Shown: piece by piece, positions 7,803 through 15,403 of the stretch
How positions within the stretch are numbered: the stretch's first letter is position 1
How the letters are laid out: each line of letters starts with the position of its first letter
Assembly (NCBI GenBank): GCA_035651755.1
Contig: DASRFA010000027.1
Span: forward strand, 186,001 to 250,000
DNA from: DASRFA01 sp035651755
GTDB lineage: Bacteria; Desulfobacterota; Binatia; UBA12015
Direction: 5' to 3'
DNA: 64,000 nt
Translations under genes and position numbers: made by a program
Notes under the pieces: generated by a model
Told to the model about the DNA's origin: nothing
The model's input: only the letters and a program-made list of their open reading frames with translations
Database searches by the model: none

Positions 7803-9325
7803 GCGGCGGCGAGGTTGGCGACGGCGGTCGCGCAGCGCCGCGCGTCGTCGACGCAATCGGACAGGCCGACCCCGTGGAGCGCGCTGCCGGCGAGCAACAG
7901 CCCGGGCACCGCGGCGGCCAGCGCGTCGATCGCGCGCGCGCGCTCGACGTGGCCGACGTCGTACTGCGGCGCGCCCCCCGGCCAGCGCTGCGCCCGCGCG
8001 ACGATCGGGGCAGCGGAGATGCCCATGAGCTCGGCGAGCTCCCGGCGCGCCATCGCGACGAGCTCGCGCTCGTCGGCGTACGCGCTCGCCTCGCACGCGC
8101 TGCCGCCGAAGAACGCGCGCACGAGGCGCGTGCCGGCGGGTGCCCGGTCGCGGAACTTGCTCGACGTCCACGTGCACGCGGAGAGCGCGCGCCGCTCGCG
8201 ATGCGGCACGACGAACCCGAAGCCGCGCATCGGGTGCGGGACGTCGCGCTCCCGGAATCCCAGGGACACGGTCGCGGTCGACGCGGTGCGGAGCGCGCCG
8301 AGGCGCCGCGCGAGCTCCGGCGCCGCGTCCGCGAGCATCACCGCCGCCATGCGTGCGGGGACCGCGAGGACGACCGCGTCCGCGGGCAAGCTCGCTCCCC
8401 CCGCGAGCCGCACGCGGAACGCGGCCCGCGGCGGCTGGCCGGCTGCGCGCGGCTCGCCGGCGCCCCGATGCTCGGGGCTTCGCAGGTCGCGATCGATGCC
8501 GCTGACCGTGACGTCGACCAGGACGCGCGTCGCGCGAAGCCGCGCGAGGAGGGCGCTCACGAGGTCGCCCATGCCGCCGCGCAGGGTCGCGAACGGGCTC
8601 GCTCCAGCGAGAGCCGCCCCCTCCGACCGTCGGCGTGCGCGCGCCGCGGCGAAGAGGCTTCCATGCTCGAGCTCGGCGCGGCGGAGCGCGGGGAAGGTGG
8701 CGAGCAGGCTCTGCCGCGCCGGATCCGACGAGTGAATGCCGGAGAGGAGCGGTGCCGCCATCCGGTCGAGCGCCTCGCGGCCGAGGCGCCGGGTCACGAA
8801 CGCCGCGATGCTCTCGTCGCCGCCTCCGGACCGCGGCCGGACGAAAGGCTCCATCGCGAGCCGGAGCTTCCCGAGCGGGGAGAAGAGCGGCGAGACGGCG
8901 AACGGCGCGAAGCGCGTCGGCACCATCGCGTCGAGCCCGTCCGGCAGCGGGACGAGCTCGCGCGAGCGCACCACGAGCGTCCGCCGGTTCTCGATCGTCG
9001 CCGGGAGAAGAGCGTCTCCGAGGCCCAGCTCGCGGCAGAGATCGAGAGCGGCGGGCTTCGCGGTGAAGATGCTGTCGGGTCCCGCCTCGAGGACGAATCC
9101 TGCCTCGCGCTCGGTCGCGACCTTGCCGCCGGCGCGCGGCGCGCGCTCCAGCACGATGCATTCGACGGCGAGCCCCGCTTCCTCGGCGCGACGCTCGAGG
9201 AAGTAGGCGGTCGCGAGGCCGGTGATCCCGGCGCCCACGATCGCGACGCGAGTGCGTCCCGGCGGCCCGACGGGGCGGGCGGCCGCTACGCGCGCGCGAT
9301 CTGCTTCGCGCAGGGCGTCCCGCAC
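7769..9325 (-). CDS. hemY: HemY-type protoporphyrinogen/coproporphyrinogen oxidase
   Basis: FAD-dependent six-electron oxidation of protoporphyrinogen IX (or coproporphyrinogen III in the alternative pathway). The N-terminal dinucleotide fold VAIVGAGITGLATAYFLE is clear, followed by LERAPRAGGKVATE. EAGPDSIFTAKPAAL and the C-terminal FAD motif LLAGSALHGVGLSDCVDDARR are family hallmarks. The frame is open far upstream, so GTG 9325 is a best guess; the fold begins about 22 residues after it. The gene overlaps the upstream small membrane-protein gene by about 40 bases and converges on the AhbD-like gene. The enzyme class normally uses O2, notable in a denitrification-linked neighbourhood. Confidence 0.88.
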   Translation of the reverse strand: MRDALREADRARVAAARPVGPPGRTRVAIVGAGITGLATAYFLERRAEEAGLAVECIVLERAPRAGGKVATEREAGFVLEAGPDSIFTAKPAALDLCRELGLGDALLPATIENRRTLVVRSRELVPLPDGLDAMVPTRFAPFAVSPLFSPLGKLRLAMEPFVRPRSGGGDESIAAFVTRRLGREALDRMAAPLLSGIHSSDPARQSLLATFPALRRAELEHGSLFAAARARRRSEGAALAGASPFATLRGGMGDLVSALLARLRATRVLVDVTVSGIDRDLRSPEHRGAGEPRAAGQPPRAAFRVRLAGGASLPADAVVLAVPARMAAVMLADAAPELARRLGALRTASTATVSLGFRERDVPHPMRGFGFVVPHRERRALSACTWTSSKFRDRAPAGTRLVRAFFGGSACEASAYADERELVAMARRELAELMGISAAPIVARAQRWPGGAPQYDVGHVERARAIDALAAAVPGLLLAGSALHGVGLSDCVDDARRCATAVANLAAAHAAAGVYPGG

Positions 9326-9597
9326 GTCAACCGCCGTCCGTGCGACAGGCTGCACGCCTCGATCACCGTCGCGGCGCCGCTTCGAGCTCGCTTCCGCACG
9401 ACCACGAACGCGTGTTCTCCCGCGCGCGGGCACGCGATGCGATGGAGCCCGAAGCTTCGGTGCAGCGAGCCGAGCAGGAGCCAGAGCAGCATGGCGACGA
9501 CGACGGCTCCGAAGGCCAGGAACCAAGGCTGCGAGGCATCGAAAACCACGCGCTGGAGCGATGGCTGTGCGAACGCCGAGACGCCGACGACGACCAT
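9286..9597 (-). CDS. Small single-pass membrane protein with cysteine pairs
   Basis: A 103-residue frame with one transmembrane helix (WFLAFGAVVVAMLLWLLLGSL, about residues 25-45). A soluble tail contains IACPRAGEHAFVVV, IEACSLSHG and LTCGTPCAKQ, a spacing that could bind a metal or form disulfides. It sits between the NnrS-like gene (143-base gap) and the HemY-type oxidase on the same strand, overlapping the latter start. Hydrophobic and cysteine patterning looks coding. I do not recognise the family. Membership in the heme/NO-related operon is inferred from position. Confidence 0.55.
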   Translation of the reverse strand: MVVVGVSAFAQPSLQRVVFDASQPWFLAFGAVVVAMLLWLLLGSLHRSFGLHRIACPRAGEHAFVVVRKRARSGAATVIEACSLSHGRRLTCGTPCAKQIARA

Positions 9598-9740
9598 GGG
9601 ACTCCGATCGGGCAAGCAGCATCCCTGCCAGCGCGGGACCCGCAGCCGCGGTCGCGGAAGACGAAAAATTCCGACTCCCGGGAACCCGCTTCCCGGCGAT
9701 GAGAAGAGCCGTTCGCCGCCGTACCGCCCGGCGCGAAACG

Positions 9741-10907
9741 TCACGTGTTTCGGCGGCCGGCGTCGCCGATCCGCCCGCGGACCACGGCCGTCGCCGTCGC
9801 CGCGACGAAGAGCAGAATCGCGAGCGCGTTCCCGAGCCCGCTCCACTCCTGCGCGGCTCGCCACAGGAGGAGATCGCCCGCGACGCGCGCGGTGAGCGTC
9901 GCCTGCAGCGCGATCACGTGGCCGTAGAACGCGGGCGAGTACACCATCCGCGTGCCGAGCACGGAGGGGAAAATGACGGGCGCGTGCGCGAAGATCATCC
10001 CGAAGACGAAGCCGAGGAAGACCGCGTGCAGCGCGGCGTCGCGCAGCATGCCGGAGGCGGGCGCGCCGAGCGCCGCCCACAGCACGCCCGCCACGGCGAG
10101 CCAGGCGTACCCCGCGAGCAGGCACACGGCCATGAAGCGCGCGAGGCCGCGCTCGCGGACCGTCCGGAGCGCGACGTCGTGGCGCGCGAGCCAGGCGGCG
10201 AGCAGCACCATGCCGGCGCCCGCGAGCCTGGGCCCCGCGTCGGCGGCGAAGAGGCTCGTCGCGAGACCCGCGAGCAGGACTCCGGCCGCGGCGGCGAAGG
10301 TCGCGTGCTGCCCCGGCCGCCGGCGCTGCAGGCGGGTGAGCTCGAGCCGCTCGCCCGCGATCATCAAGACCAGAAAAGCGACCCACCACGGGACGACGCG
10401 AAAGACCGGCCAGCCCGCCGCCCAGAGCGCGTTCCCGACCGTCCACGACAGCGCGGACGCGACCAGCACCGCCGCGTGCAGGGCCGGGTCGCGGGCGAGA
10501 AGGCGTGCGAGCACGGCGGCGAGCGCGACGCTCGCGGCCACCGCCAGCATCGGCGCCAGCGTGGTGCTCGCCCCGGCGAGCAGTGCCGCGACAGCGGCAG
10601 CGGCGAGGAGCGGCGCCGCGAACGCCGACCCGCCGAGCGCGACCGCGCGCTCGAGCGAGACGACCGTGCCGAGGAAGCCGACGATCATGAGAGGCCCGTG
10701 CACCAGCGCGAGGTTCGCCGCAGGCTCCGGGAGCGCGACGTCGAGCCGCACGAGCCCGCCGACGAGCCCGAGGACGAGGCTCGCCATCGCCGCCGCCAGC
10801 AGCGGCAGGCGGAGCGCGATCGGCGCGCGACCCTTCGCAGAGCGCAGGCGCGCAGCCGTCGGCGGGGCGGCCGTCGCCGACCGCGCCGACGCGAGCGACG
10901 GGCTCAT
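9741..10907 (-). CDS. NnrS-like multi-pass membrane protein
   Basis: 388 residues with roughly ten to twelve hydrophobic helices. Short conserved-looking loops VHGPLMIVGFLGT, VPWWVAFLVLMIAGERLELTR and HAVFLGFVFGMIFAHAPVIFPSVLG resemble NnrS, a heme- and copper-containing protein tied to NO tolerance in denitrifiers. Its ATG overlaps the stop of the upstream riboflavin-kinase-like gene as ATGA, implying translational coupling. It lies 9 kb from nosZ and about 10 kb from nod. NnrS membership is by pattern only; a general DUF membrane protein is the alternative. Confidence 0.6.
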   Translation of the reverse strand: MSPSLASARSATAAPPTAARLRSAKGRAPIALRLPLLAAAMASLVLGLVGGLVRLDVALPEPAANLALVHGPLMIVGFLGTVVSLERAVALGGSAFAAPLLAAAAVAALLAGASTTLAPMLAVAASVALAAVLARLLARDPALHAAVLVASALSWTVGNALWAAGWPVFRVVPWWVAFLVLMIAGERLELTRLQRRRPGQHATFAAAAGVLLAGLATSLFAADAGPRLAGAGMVLLAAWLARHDVALRTVRERGLARFMAVCLLAGYAWLAVAGVLWAALGAPASGMLRDAALHAVFLGFVFGMIFAHAPVIFPSVLGTRMVYSPAFYGHVIALQATLTARVAGDLLLWRAAQEWSGLGNALAILLFVAATATAVVRGRIGDAGRRNT

Positions 10908-11365
10908 CGCGAACCCCGCGCCGCGACACGCTCGGAAGCGAGGGTGCGCCGCGCGCGCTCGACGAGCGTCGCGATGCGGAGCGCGAGCTCGGTCGCCGAC
11001 GCGCAGCGCCGCTGGCCCGCAAGCCGCGCGCGGAAGGCGACGCGCAGCCGCCGTCCGTAGAGGTCGCCGTCGAAGTCGATCAGGTGGATCTCCAGGCGGC
11101 GCGTGCGCACGCCGAACGTCGGGCTCGGCCCGAGGCTCGCGAGCGCGGGCCGCGCCGGAAGCTCGCCGTCGATGCCGACCCACGCCGCGTAGACGCCGTC
11201 CGGAAGGTCGCGGCGCGGGCGGGTCAGGTTCGCGGTCGGGAAGCCGAGGAGTCGTCCGCGACGGTGTCCGCTCCGGACGCGCCCGCCGGTCGTCGCGACG
11301 CGGGCGGCGGTCGGTCGGGTCGGACGGTGCGGGTCGCTCGACGACGGGGAACGCGCGATCGGCAC
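10904..11365 (-). CDS. Stand-alone riboflavin-kinase domain (RibF C-terminal-like)
   Basis: Matches the C-terminal flavokinase half of bifunctional RibF: GRVRSGHRRGRLLGFPTANL, LPDGVYAAWV, SLGPSPTFGVRTRRLEIHLIDF and DGDLYGRRLRVAFRARLAG. The N-terminal FAD-synthetase (nucleotidyltransferase) half is absent, since only about 25 low-complexity residues precede the kinase motif from GTG 11365. It would phosphorylate riboflavin to FMN. Overlap ATGA with the NnrS-like gene places it first in the operon ending in HemY. The long open frame upstream is a GC artefact; the start is uncertain. A degenerate RibF that lost its first domain is an alternative. Confidence 0.75.
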   Translation of the reverse strand: MPIARSPSSSDPHRPTRPTAARVATTGGRVRSGHRRGRLLGFPTANLTRPRRDLPDGVYAAWVGIDGELPARPALASLGPSPTFGVRTRRLEIHLIDFDGDLYGRRLRVAFRARLAGQRRCASATELALRIATLVERARRTLASERVAARGSR

Positions 11366-11707
11366 GTCGCTCGCGCCTTCAAGGCGCGAGCCAAGGCGCG
11401 CGGCGAGATGGCGACGCCGCGCGCCGTGGCGGCATCTCCAGCCGCGGGAAGGTCGGTGCGCCCGGATTCCGAAAGCTGGGAGCCGAGCCGCGCGCCATGG
11501 CGCGTGCGGGGCGTGCGGTCGCCGTCCGCGCGCCGACGCGGCCACGCCGGCGCGCGCGATCCGCCGCCGGCGCGCGCGCGGCGGGAGCGCGCGGCCTCCG
11601 GTGCGAAAACTGCTTCCGTGGGACACGTCGAGCCCGCGCGTCGGAGCGCGGCTCGCGAAGATCACGGCCGGAGGGCGCCGGCGACACGTCGGCGCCGGGG
11701 AGTCGTC
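11366..11707. other. Divergent intergenic region
   Basis: Between the minus-strand riboflavin-kinase-like gene and the plus-strand thiolase. No gene or clear motif is seen beyond general GC-rich sequence. Confidence 0.4.
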
Positions 11708-12964
11708 ATGCGCGACGCCTACGTTCTGGGAGTCGGGATGACGCGCTTCGGGAAGCACCTCGAGCGCTCGATGAAGTCGCTCGCCGCGGAAGCGATCACC
11801 GCGGCCCTGGAAGACGCGGGCGTGCCGCGCGACGACCTCGAGGCGGCGTTCGTCGGCAACGCCGTGCAGGGGCTGATCAGCGGCCAGGAGTGCGTTCGCG
11901 GGCAGGTGGTCCTCCGGGAGTGCGGCATCGGCCGCATCCCGGTCATCAACGTCGAGAACGCGTGTGCGTCGGCGTCGACCGCGCTTCACCTCGCCTGGCA
12001 GTCGGTGGCGGGCGGCTTTCGCGACTGCGCGCTCGCGGTCGGGATGGAGAAGCTCTTTCATCCCGACAAGGCCAGGAGCTTCGCGGCCTTCACGGGCGCC
12101 GTCGACGTCGAGCTGCTCGAGGCGCTCAAGGCGATGCTCGCCGCGCGGCCGTCGAAGGCGGCGTCGGGCGACGAGGGCGGGCCGGCCGGGGCGAACGGCG
12201 GGGGACCGCGCTCGCTCTTCATGGACGTCTACGCCGCCGCGGCCCGGCACCACATGCAGGTGTACGGCACGCGCGCGGAGCACTTCGCGGCGATCGCGGC
12301 GAAGAACTCGTTCCACGGAAGCCTCAACCCGCGGGCGCAGTACCAGCAGGCGCGGACGGTCGAGGAGGTGCTCGCGTCGCCCGTCATCGCCGCGCCGCTC
12401 ACGCGCCTCATGTGCTCGCCGATCGGCGACGGCGCCGCGGCGGCGATCGTCGTCTCGAGCGACCGCCTGGCCGCGCTTCGACGACGCGGGGTCGCGCTGC
12501 CGCCGCCGGTGCGAATCGCGGCTTCGGTCCTCGGCTCGGGACGCGATCGCGCGGCGGGCGAGCCGAGCATCGTGACGGAGGTCGCGCGCGAGGCCTACGA
12601 GGTCGCCGGCATCGGGCCGGAAGACGTCGACGTCGCCGAGATGCACGATGCGACGGCGCCCGCCGAGCTCATGCTCTACGAGGAGCTCGGGCTCTGCGCC
12701 GAGGGAGAGGGCAAGCGGCTCGTCGAGTCGGGAGAGACGCGGCTCGGCGGCCGGCGACCGGTCAACGTCTCGGGAGGCCTCATCGCCAAGGGTCATCCGG
12801 TCGGCGCGACCGGGCTCGCCCAGGTCGTGGAGCTCGTCGATCAGCTGCGCGGGCGCGCTGGGCGACGCCAGGTCGCGGGGGCGCGCGTCGCGCTCGCGGA
12901 GAACGCGGGCGGGGCGGTGCGCGCCGAGCCGGCCGCGATCGCCGTTCACGTCCTGGTCGCGTAG
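11708..12964 (+). CDS. Thiolase, SCP2/lipid-transfer (SCP-x) type
   Basis: 418 residues. N-terminal YVLGVGMTRFGKH and the nucleophile loop VENACASAS (Cys86) identify a thiolase. The C-terminal GHPVGATG supplies the active-site histidine. The second thiolase cysteine (usually in CGG) is replaced by ENAGG, as in the SCP-x/lipid-transfer subgroup that acts on branched or sterol-side-chain acyl-CoAs. The ATG at 11708 follows GGGGAGTCGTC. It is followed after 36 bases by a nitroreductase and then the FNR-type regulator, all on one strand, so it may be in one operon with them. Likely part of fatty-acid or steroid-like beta-oxidation. Confidence 0.88.
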   Translation: MRDAYVLGVGMTRFGKHLERSMKSLAAEAITAALEDAGVPRDDLEAAFVGNAVQGLISGQECVRGQVVLRECGIGRIPVINVENACASASTALHLAWQSVAGGFRDCALAVGMEKLFHPDKARSFAAFTGAVDVELLEALKAMLAARPSKAASGDEGGPAGANGGGPRSLFMDVYAAAARHHMQVYGTRAEHFAAIAAKNSFHGSLNPRAQYQQARTVEEVLASPVIAAPLTRLMCSPIGDGAAAAIVVSSDRLAALRRRGVALPPPVRIAASVLGSGRDRAAGEPSIVTEVAREAYEVAGIGPEDVDVAEMHDATAPAELMLYEELGLCAEGEGKRLVESGETRLGGRRPVNVSGGLIAKGHPVGATGLAQVVELVDQLRGRAGRRQVAGARVALAENAGGAVRAEPAAIAVHVLVA

Positions 12965-13000
12965 GCGCGCCGCCCGCGAGCGCGCTCGCAGGAGGGAGTC

Positions 13001-13864
13001 ATGGAGCTCAAGGAAGTGATCGGTCGCCGACGGTCGATGCGGTACCTCCGCCCGTATCGCGTGGTCGAGCGCGAGAAGATCCAGAAGATGCTCGAGGCGG
13101 CTCGCCTCGCATCGTTCTGGGGGAACGTGCAGGCGCTCGGCGCCGTCGTGATCGAGCGCGCGACCGCGCCGGCCGACGTGATCGCCGCCCTACCTTCCGG
13201 CACCGCGATCGGAGGGTTCCAGCTCCGCATGGCGCCCACCGTGATCGTCTGGACGCTCGACTGGCAAAAGGTCGCGCAGCAGGGGAAGCGGCTGCACGAG
13301 CTCGCCGATGCGGGCGCGGTCGGCGTCAACGCCGAGAAGACGCACGCCTACCTCGAGTCGACGCTCATCCCGTTCTTCCAGGCCGCGACCGAGAGCATCC
13401 GCAACAACGGCTTGACGGAGCTCGACTGCGGCCAGGGGATCGCGCAGGCGACGCTCGTCGCGTACGAGGAAGGGCTCGGGACCTGCCTCGTCGGGATCCC
13501 GCAGGAGCGGAAGCTGCGGCGCGCGCTCGCGATCCCGGACACCGTCAAGATCCTCGTCCTGCAGACGGTCGGGTATCCCGCGGAGGATGCCGACGCCGGC
13601 GGCCAGCGCCCTCGGCTGCCGTTCGACGAGCGCTTCTGCCTGAACCGCTGGGGATCGGCCTTCCCGCGATCGCAGGAGGTCGTCCTGGAGCTCGAGCGCG
13701 CGAAGATGCTGCAGCCGGCCGCGCCCCGCCCGTACCGCCGAGAGGAGCTCCGATGGCTGCAGGAGCAGTACGGCCTGAGCGACGTCTTCGGCGACGAGGT
13801 GCCGAAGATCGTCGAGGAGATGATGGTCGACGGCGCAGCGGAGACGCCTCGGCCGACTGCCTGA
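13001..13864 (+). CDS. Nitroreductase-family protein
   Basis: 287 residues. The opening MELKEVIGRRRSMRYLRPYRV is the FMN-phosphate-binding nitroreductase signature. The GQGIAQATLVAYEEGLGTCLVG segment and VLQTVGYPAED are also family-typical. Such enzymes bind FMN and reduce diverse substrates with NAD(P)H. The ATG has a strong AGGAGGGAG ribosome site. A C-terminal extension of about 60 residues (from FDERFCLNRW) is longer than minimal nitroreductases. Placed between thiolase and FNR-type genes; the physiological substrate is unknown. Confidence 0.85.
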   Translation: MELKEVIGRRRSMRYLRPYRVVEREKIQKMLEAARLASFWGNVQALGAVVIERATAPADVIAALPSGTAIGGFQLRMAPTVIVWTLDWQKVAQQGKRLHELADAGAVGVNAEKTHAYLESTLIPFFQAATESIRNNGLTELDCGQGIAQATLVAYEEGLGTCLVGIPQERKLRRALAIPDTVKILVLQTVGYPAEDADAGGQRPRLPFDERFCLNRWGSAFPRSQEVVLELERAKMLQPAAPRPYRREELRWLQEQYGLSDVFGDEVPKIVEEMMVDGAAETPRPTA

Positions 13865-13874
13865 GGCCGAGCGC

Positions 13875-14633
13875 ATGCGGAAGATCCTCTGCGAGTCCTG
13901 TCCGACGCGCGCCCACTCGATCCTCTGCGACCTCGCACCCGGCACCCTCGGCGAGTTCACCGCGGTCGGGGCGAGCGCGATCTATCGGCCGCGACAGGTG
14001 GTGTTCGCCGCCGGCGGACCCTCGGAAGGCCTCCACCTCGTGTGCCACGGCCGGGTGAAGCTCTTCTGCTCCGATCGCTTCGGGCACGAGCACGTGCTGA
14101 GCGTCGCCGGGCCGGGTGCCGTACTCGGCGAGCTGTCGCTCGACGGCGAGGTGGTGCACGCGGTCTCCGCCGAAGCGGTCGTCGAATCGCAGCTCTGCTT
14201 CCTGCCGCGCGACCGCCTGGTTCGCTACCTCGAGAAGGCGCCGTCGGTCGCGATCCGGCTGGTGGCCGCGCTCAGTGGAGAGCTCGCGCGCGCCCGCCGC
14301 CACGTGCGCGACCTCGCGCTCAAGGGCGCCGAGAGCCGCCTCGCCGCGTGGCTGCTCGAGCTGGCCGACGGCGCGAGCTCGGCGAACGCGGTCGCTGCGG
14401 CTGCGGCCGGGGGAGCGCGTCCCGCGAACGGCGGCCTCCCCGTGCAGCGCGTCGGCATCCCGTTCTCGCGCCGCGAGATCGCGGAGATGATCGGCGTCTC
14501 GACGGAGACCGCGATCCGGCTGCTCGCGCGCTTGCGCGAGCGCGGCGCGATCGCGATCGAGCGCCACGCCGTCGCGATCCTCGACGCGGAGCGGCTCGCC
14601 CGCATCGCGCGTCACGACGAGGTGGAGGCGTAG
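13875..14633 (+). CDS. Crp/Fnr-family regulator with FNR-like cysteines
   Basis: 252 residues: a cyclic-nucleotide-binding fold, then a winged helix. Cysteines at 6, 9 and 18 (CESCPTRAHSILC) plus Cys108 (ESQLCFLP, aligning with E. coli FNR Cys122) suggest an oxygen- or NO-sensitive [4Fe-4S]. The third spacing (X8) is longer than the X5 of E. coli. The recognition helix reads VSTETAIRLLARL: Glu and Arg of the E-X2-SR motif are kept, while the Ser is Ile, so the DNA target may differ from TTGAT-N4-ATCAA. An Ala/Gly-rich insertion (about residues 172-190) precedes the helix-turn-helix. It follows the nitroreductase by 10 bases and probably controls the NO/N2O genes. Confidence 0.87.
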   Translation: MRKILCESCPTRAHSILCDLAPGTLGEFTAVGASAIYRPRQVVFAAGGPSEGLHLVCHGRVKLFCSDRFGHEHVLSVAGPGAVLGELSLDGEVVHAVSAEAVVESQLCFLPRDRLVRYLEKAPSVAIRLVAALSGELARARRHVRDLALKGAESRLAAWLLELADGASSANAVAAAAAGGARPANGGLPVQRVGIPFSRREIAEMIGVSTETAIRLLARLRERGAIAIERHAVAILDAERLARIARHDEVEA

Positions 14634-14656
14634 AGGTGTCGCCGATCAGGCAAGAA

Positions 14657-14695
14657 GCTGATCCATGTCATCCCGGTCTTCCGACCGTTCGGTAG
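14657..14695 (+). promoter_or_regulatory. Shared operator/promoter element, copy B
   Basis: Same bipartite element as at 3628 and 18855: TGAT-N4-GTCAT (14660-14671), 9 bases, then CCGACCGTTCGGTAG (14681-14695). It ends 11 bases before the preferred TetR start, fitting autoregulation. Its position argues against the earlier in-frame ATG at 14665 as a start. Confidence 0.72.
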
Positions 14696-14706
14696 AGTGC
14701 CGGGCC

Positions 14707-15384
14707 GTGACGGACTCGGACGGCACCGCGATGCGGCTTCGGATCCTGAACGTCGCCGAGCACGTCCTGGGAGAGACCGGCTACCACGGCGCGCGCCTGC
14801 ACCAGATCGCGGAGCGGTCGGGGATCAAGAAGGCGTCGCTCTTCCACTACTTCGCGAACAAGGAAGCGCTCTACCGCGCGGTGGTCGAGCGGAGCCGCGA
14901 GAGCACGGAAGACGATCTCCGGCGGGTGCTCGCGATGCCGCTCCCGCCGCGCGCGCGCGTCGCCGCGCTCCTCGAGGCTTACGTCGACAAGGCCGCTCGC
15001 AACCCCGACCGCCTTCGCATCCTGATGCGTCACGGGTTCGGCGACGCGCCGCCGTCGCCGGACGGCGCCGGGATGGACGCGCTCGTGCGAGCCGTCGCCG
15101 ACCTCGTCCGTCGCGCTCAGGGCGGCGCCGGAGACGGCGACGTCGACGCGGTCGACCTCGTGCTCTCGGTCGTCGCGACGGTGGCGTTCTTCTTCACCGG
15201 GGCGCCGGTCCTGTTCCCCGGCCTGGTCGCGCATCCGAGCTCGCCCGCCGCGGTGAGCCGCGTGAAGCGGCACGTGCGCGAGATGGTCCAGCGCGCGCTC
15301 GCGGCGCCGCGGCAGCGCTCGCGCGCAGTCCGCCTGGCGGCGGCCGGCACCCTGAACCGCGCGGCCGCGACGCCGGCGGGTTGA
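14707..15384 (+). CDS. TetR-family regulator
   Basis: The N-terminal helix-turn-helix ILNVAEHVLGETGYHGARLHQIAERSG, continuing IKKASLFHYFANKEALY, is a clear TetR DNA-binding domain. The remaining all-helical C-terminal domain would bind a ligand, often an acyl-CoA in such settings. GTG 14707 is preferred because the operator copy lies just upstream; ATG 14731 is possible. The short distance from operator to start suggests a very short leader. Location amid acyl-CoA and lipid genes and the three shared elements make it the best candidate for their regulator. Ligand unknown. Confidence 0.88.
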   Translation: MTDSDGTAMRLRILNVAEHVLGETGYHGARLHQIAERSGIKKASLFHYFANKEALYRAVVERSRESTEDDLRRVLAMPLPPRARVAALLEAYVDKAARNPDRLRILMRHGFGDAPPSPDGAGMDALVRAVADLVRRAQGGAGDGDVDAVDLVLSVVATVAFFFTGAPVLFPGLVAHPSSPAAVSRVKRHVREMVQRALAAPRQRSRAVRLAAAGTLNRAAATPAG

Positions 15385-15403
15385 GCGCGCCGCGCCGCGC
15401 GAC

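Noticed and set aside
10904..12949. 681-codon minus frame across the thiolase gene
   Set aside because: Only the last about 150 codons show riboflavin-kinase motifs; the rest is antisense to the thiolase.
14644..14663. GATCAG-N8-CTGATC inverted repeat after the fnr gene as a terminator
   Set aside because: Only six base pairs, no T-run, and it overlaps operator copy B; not supported as a separate feature.
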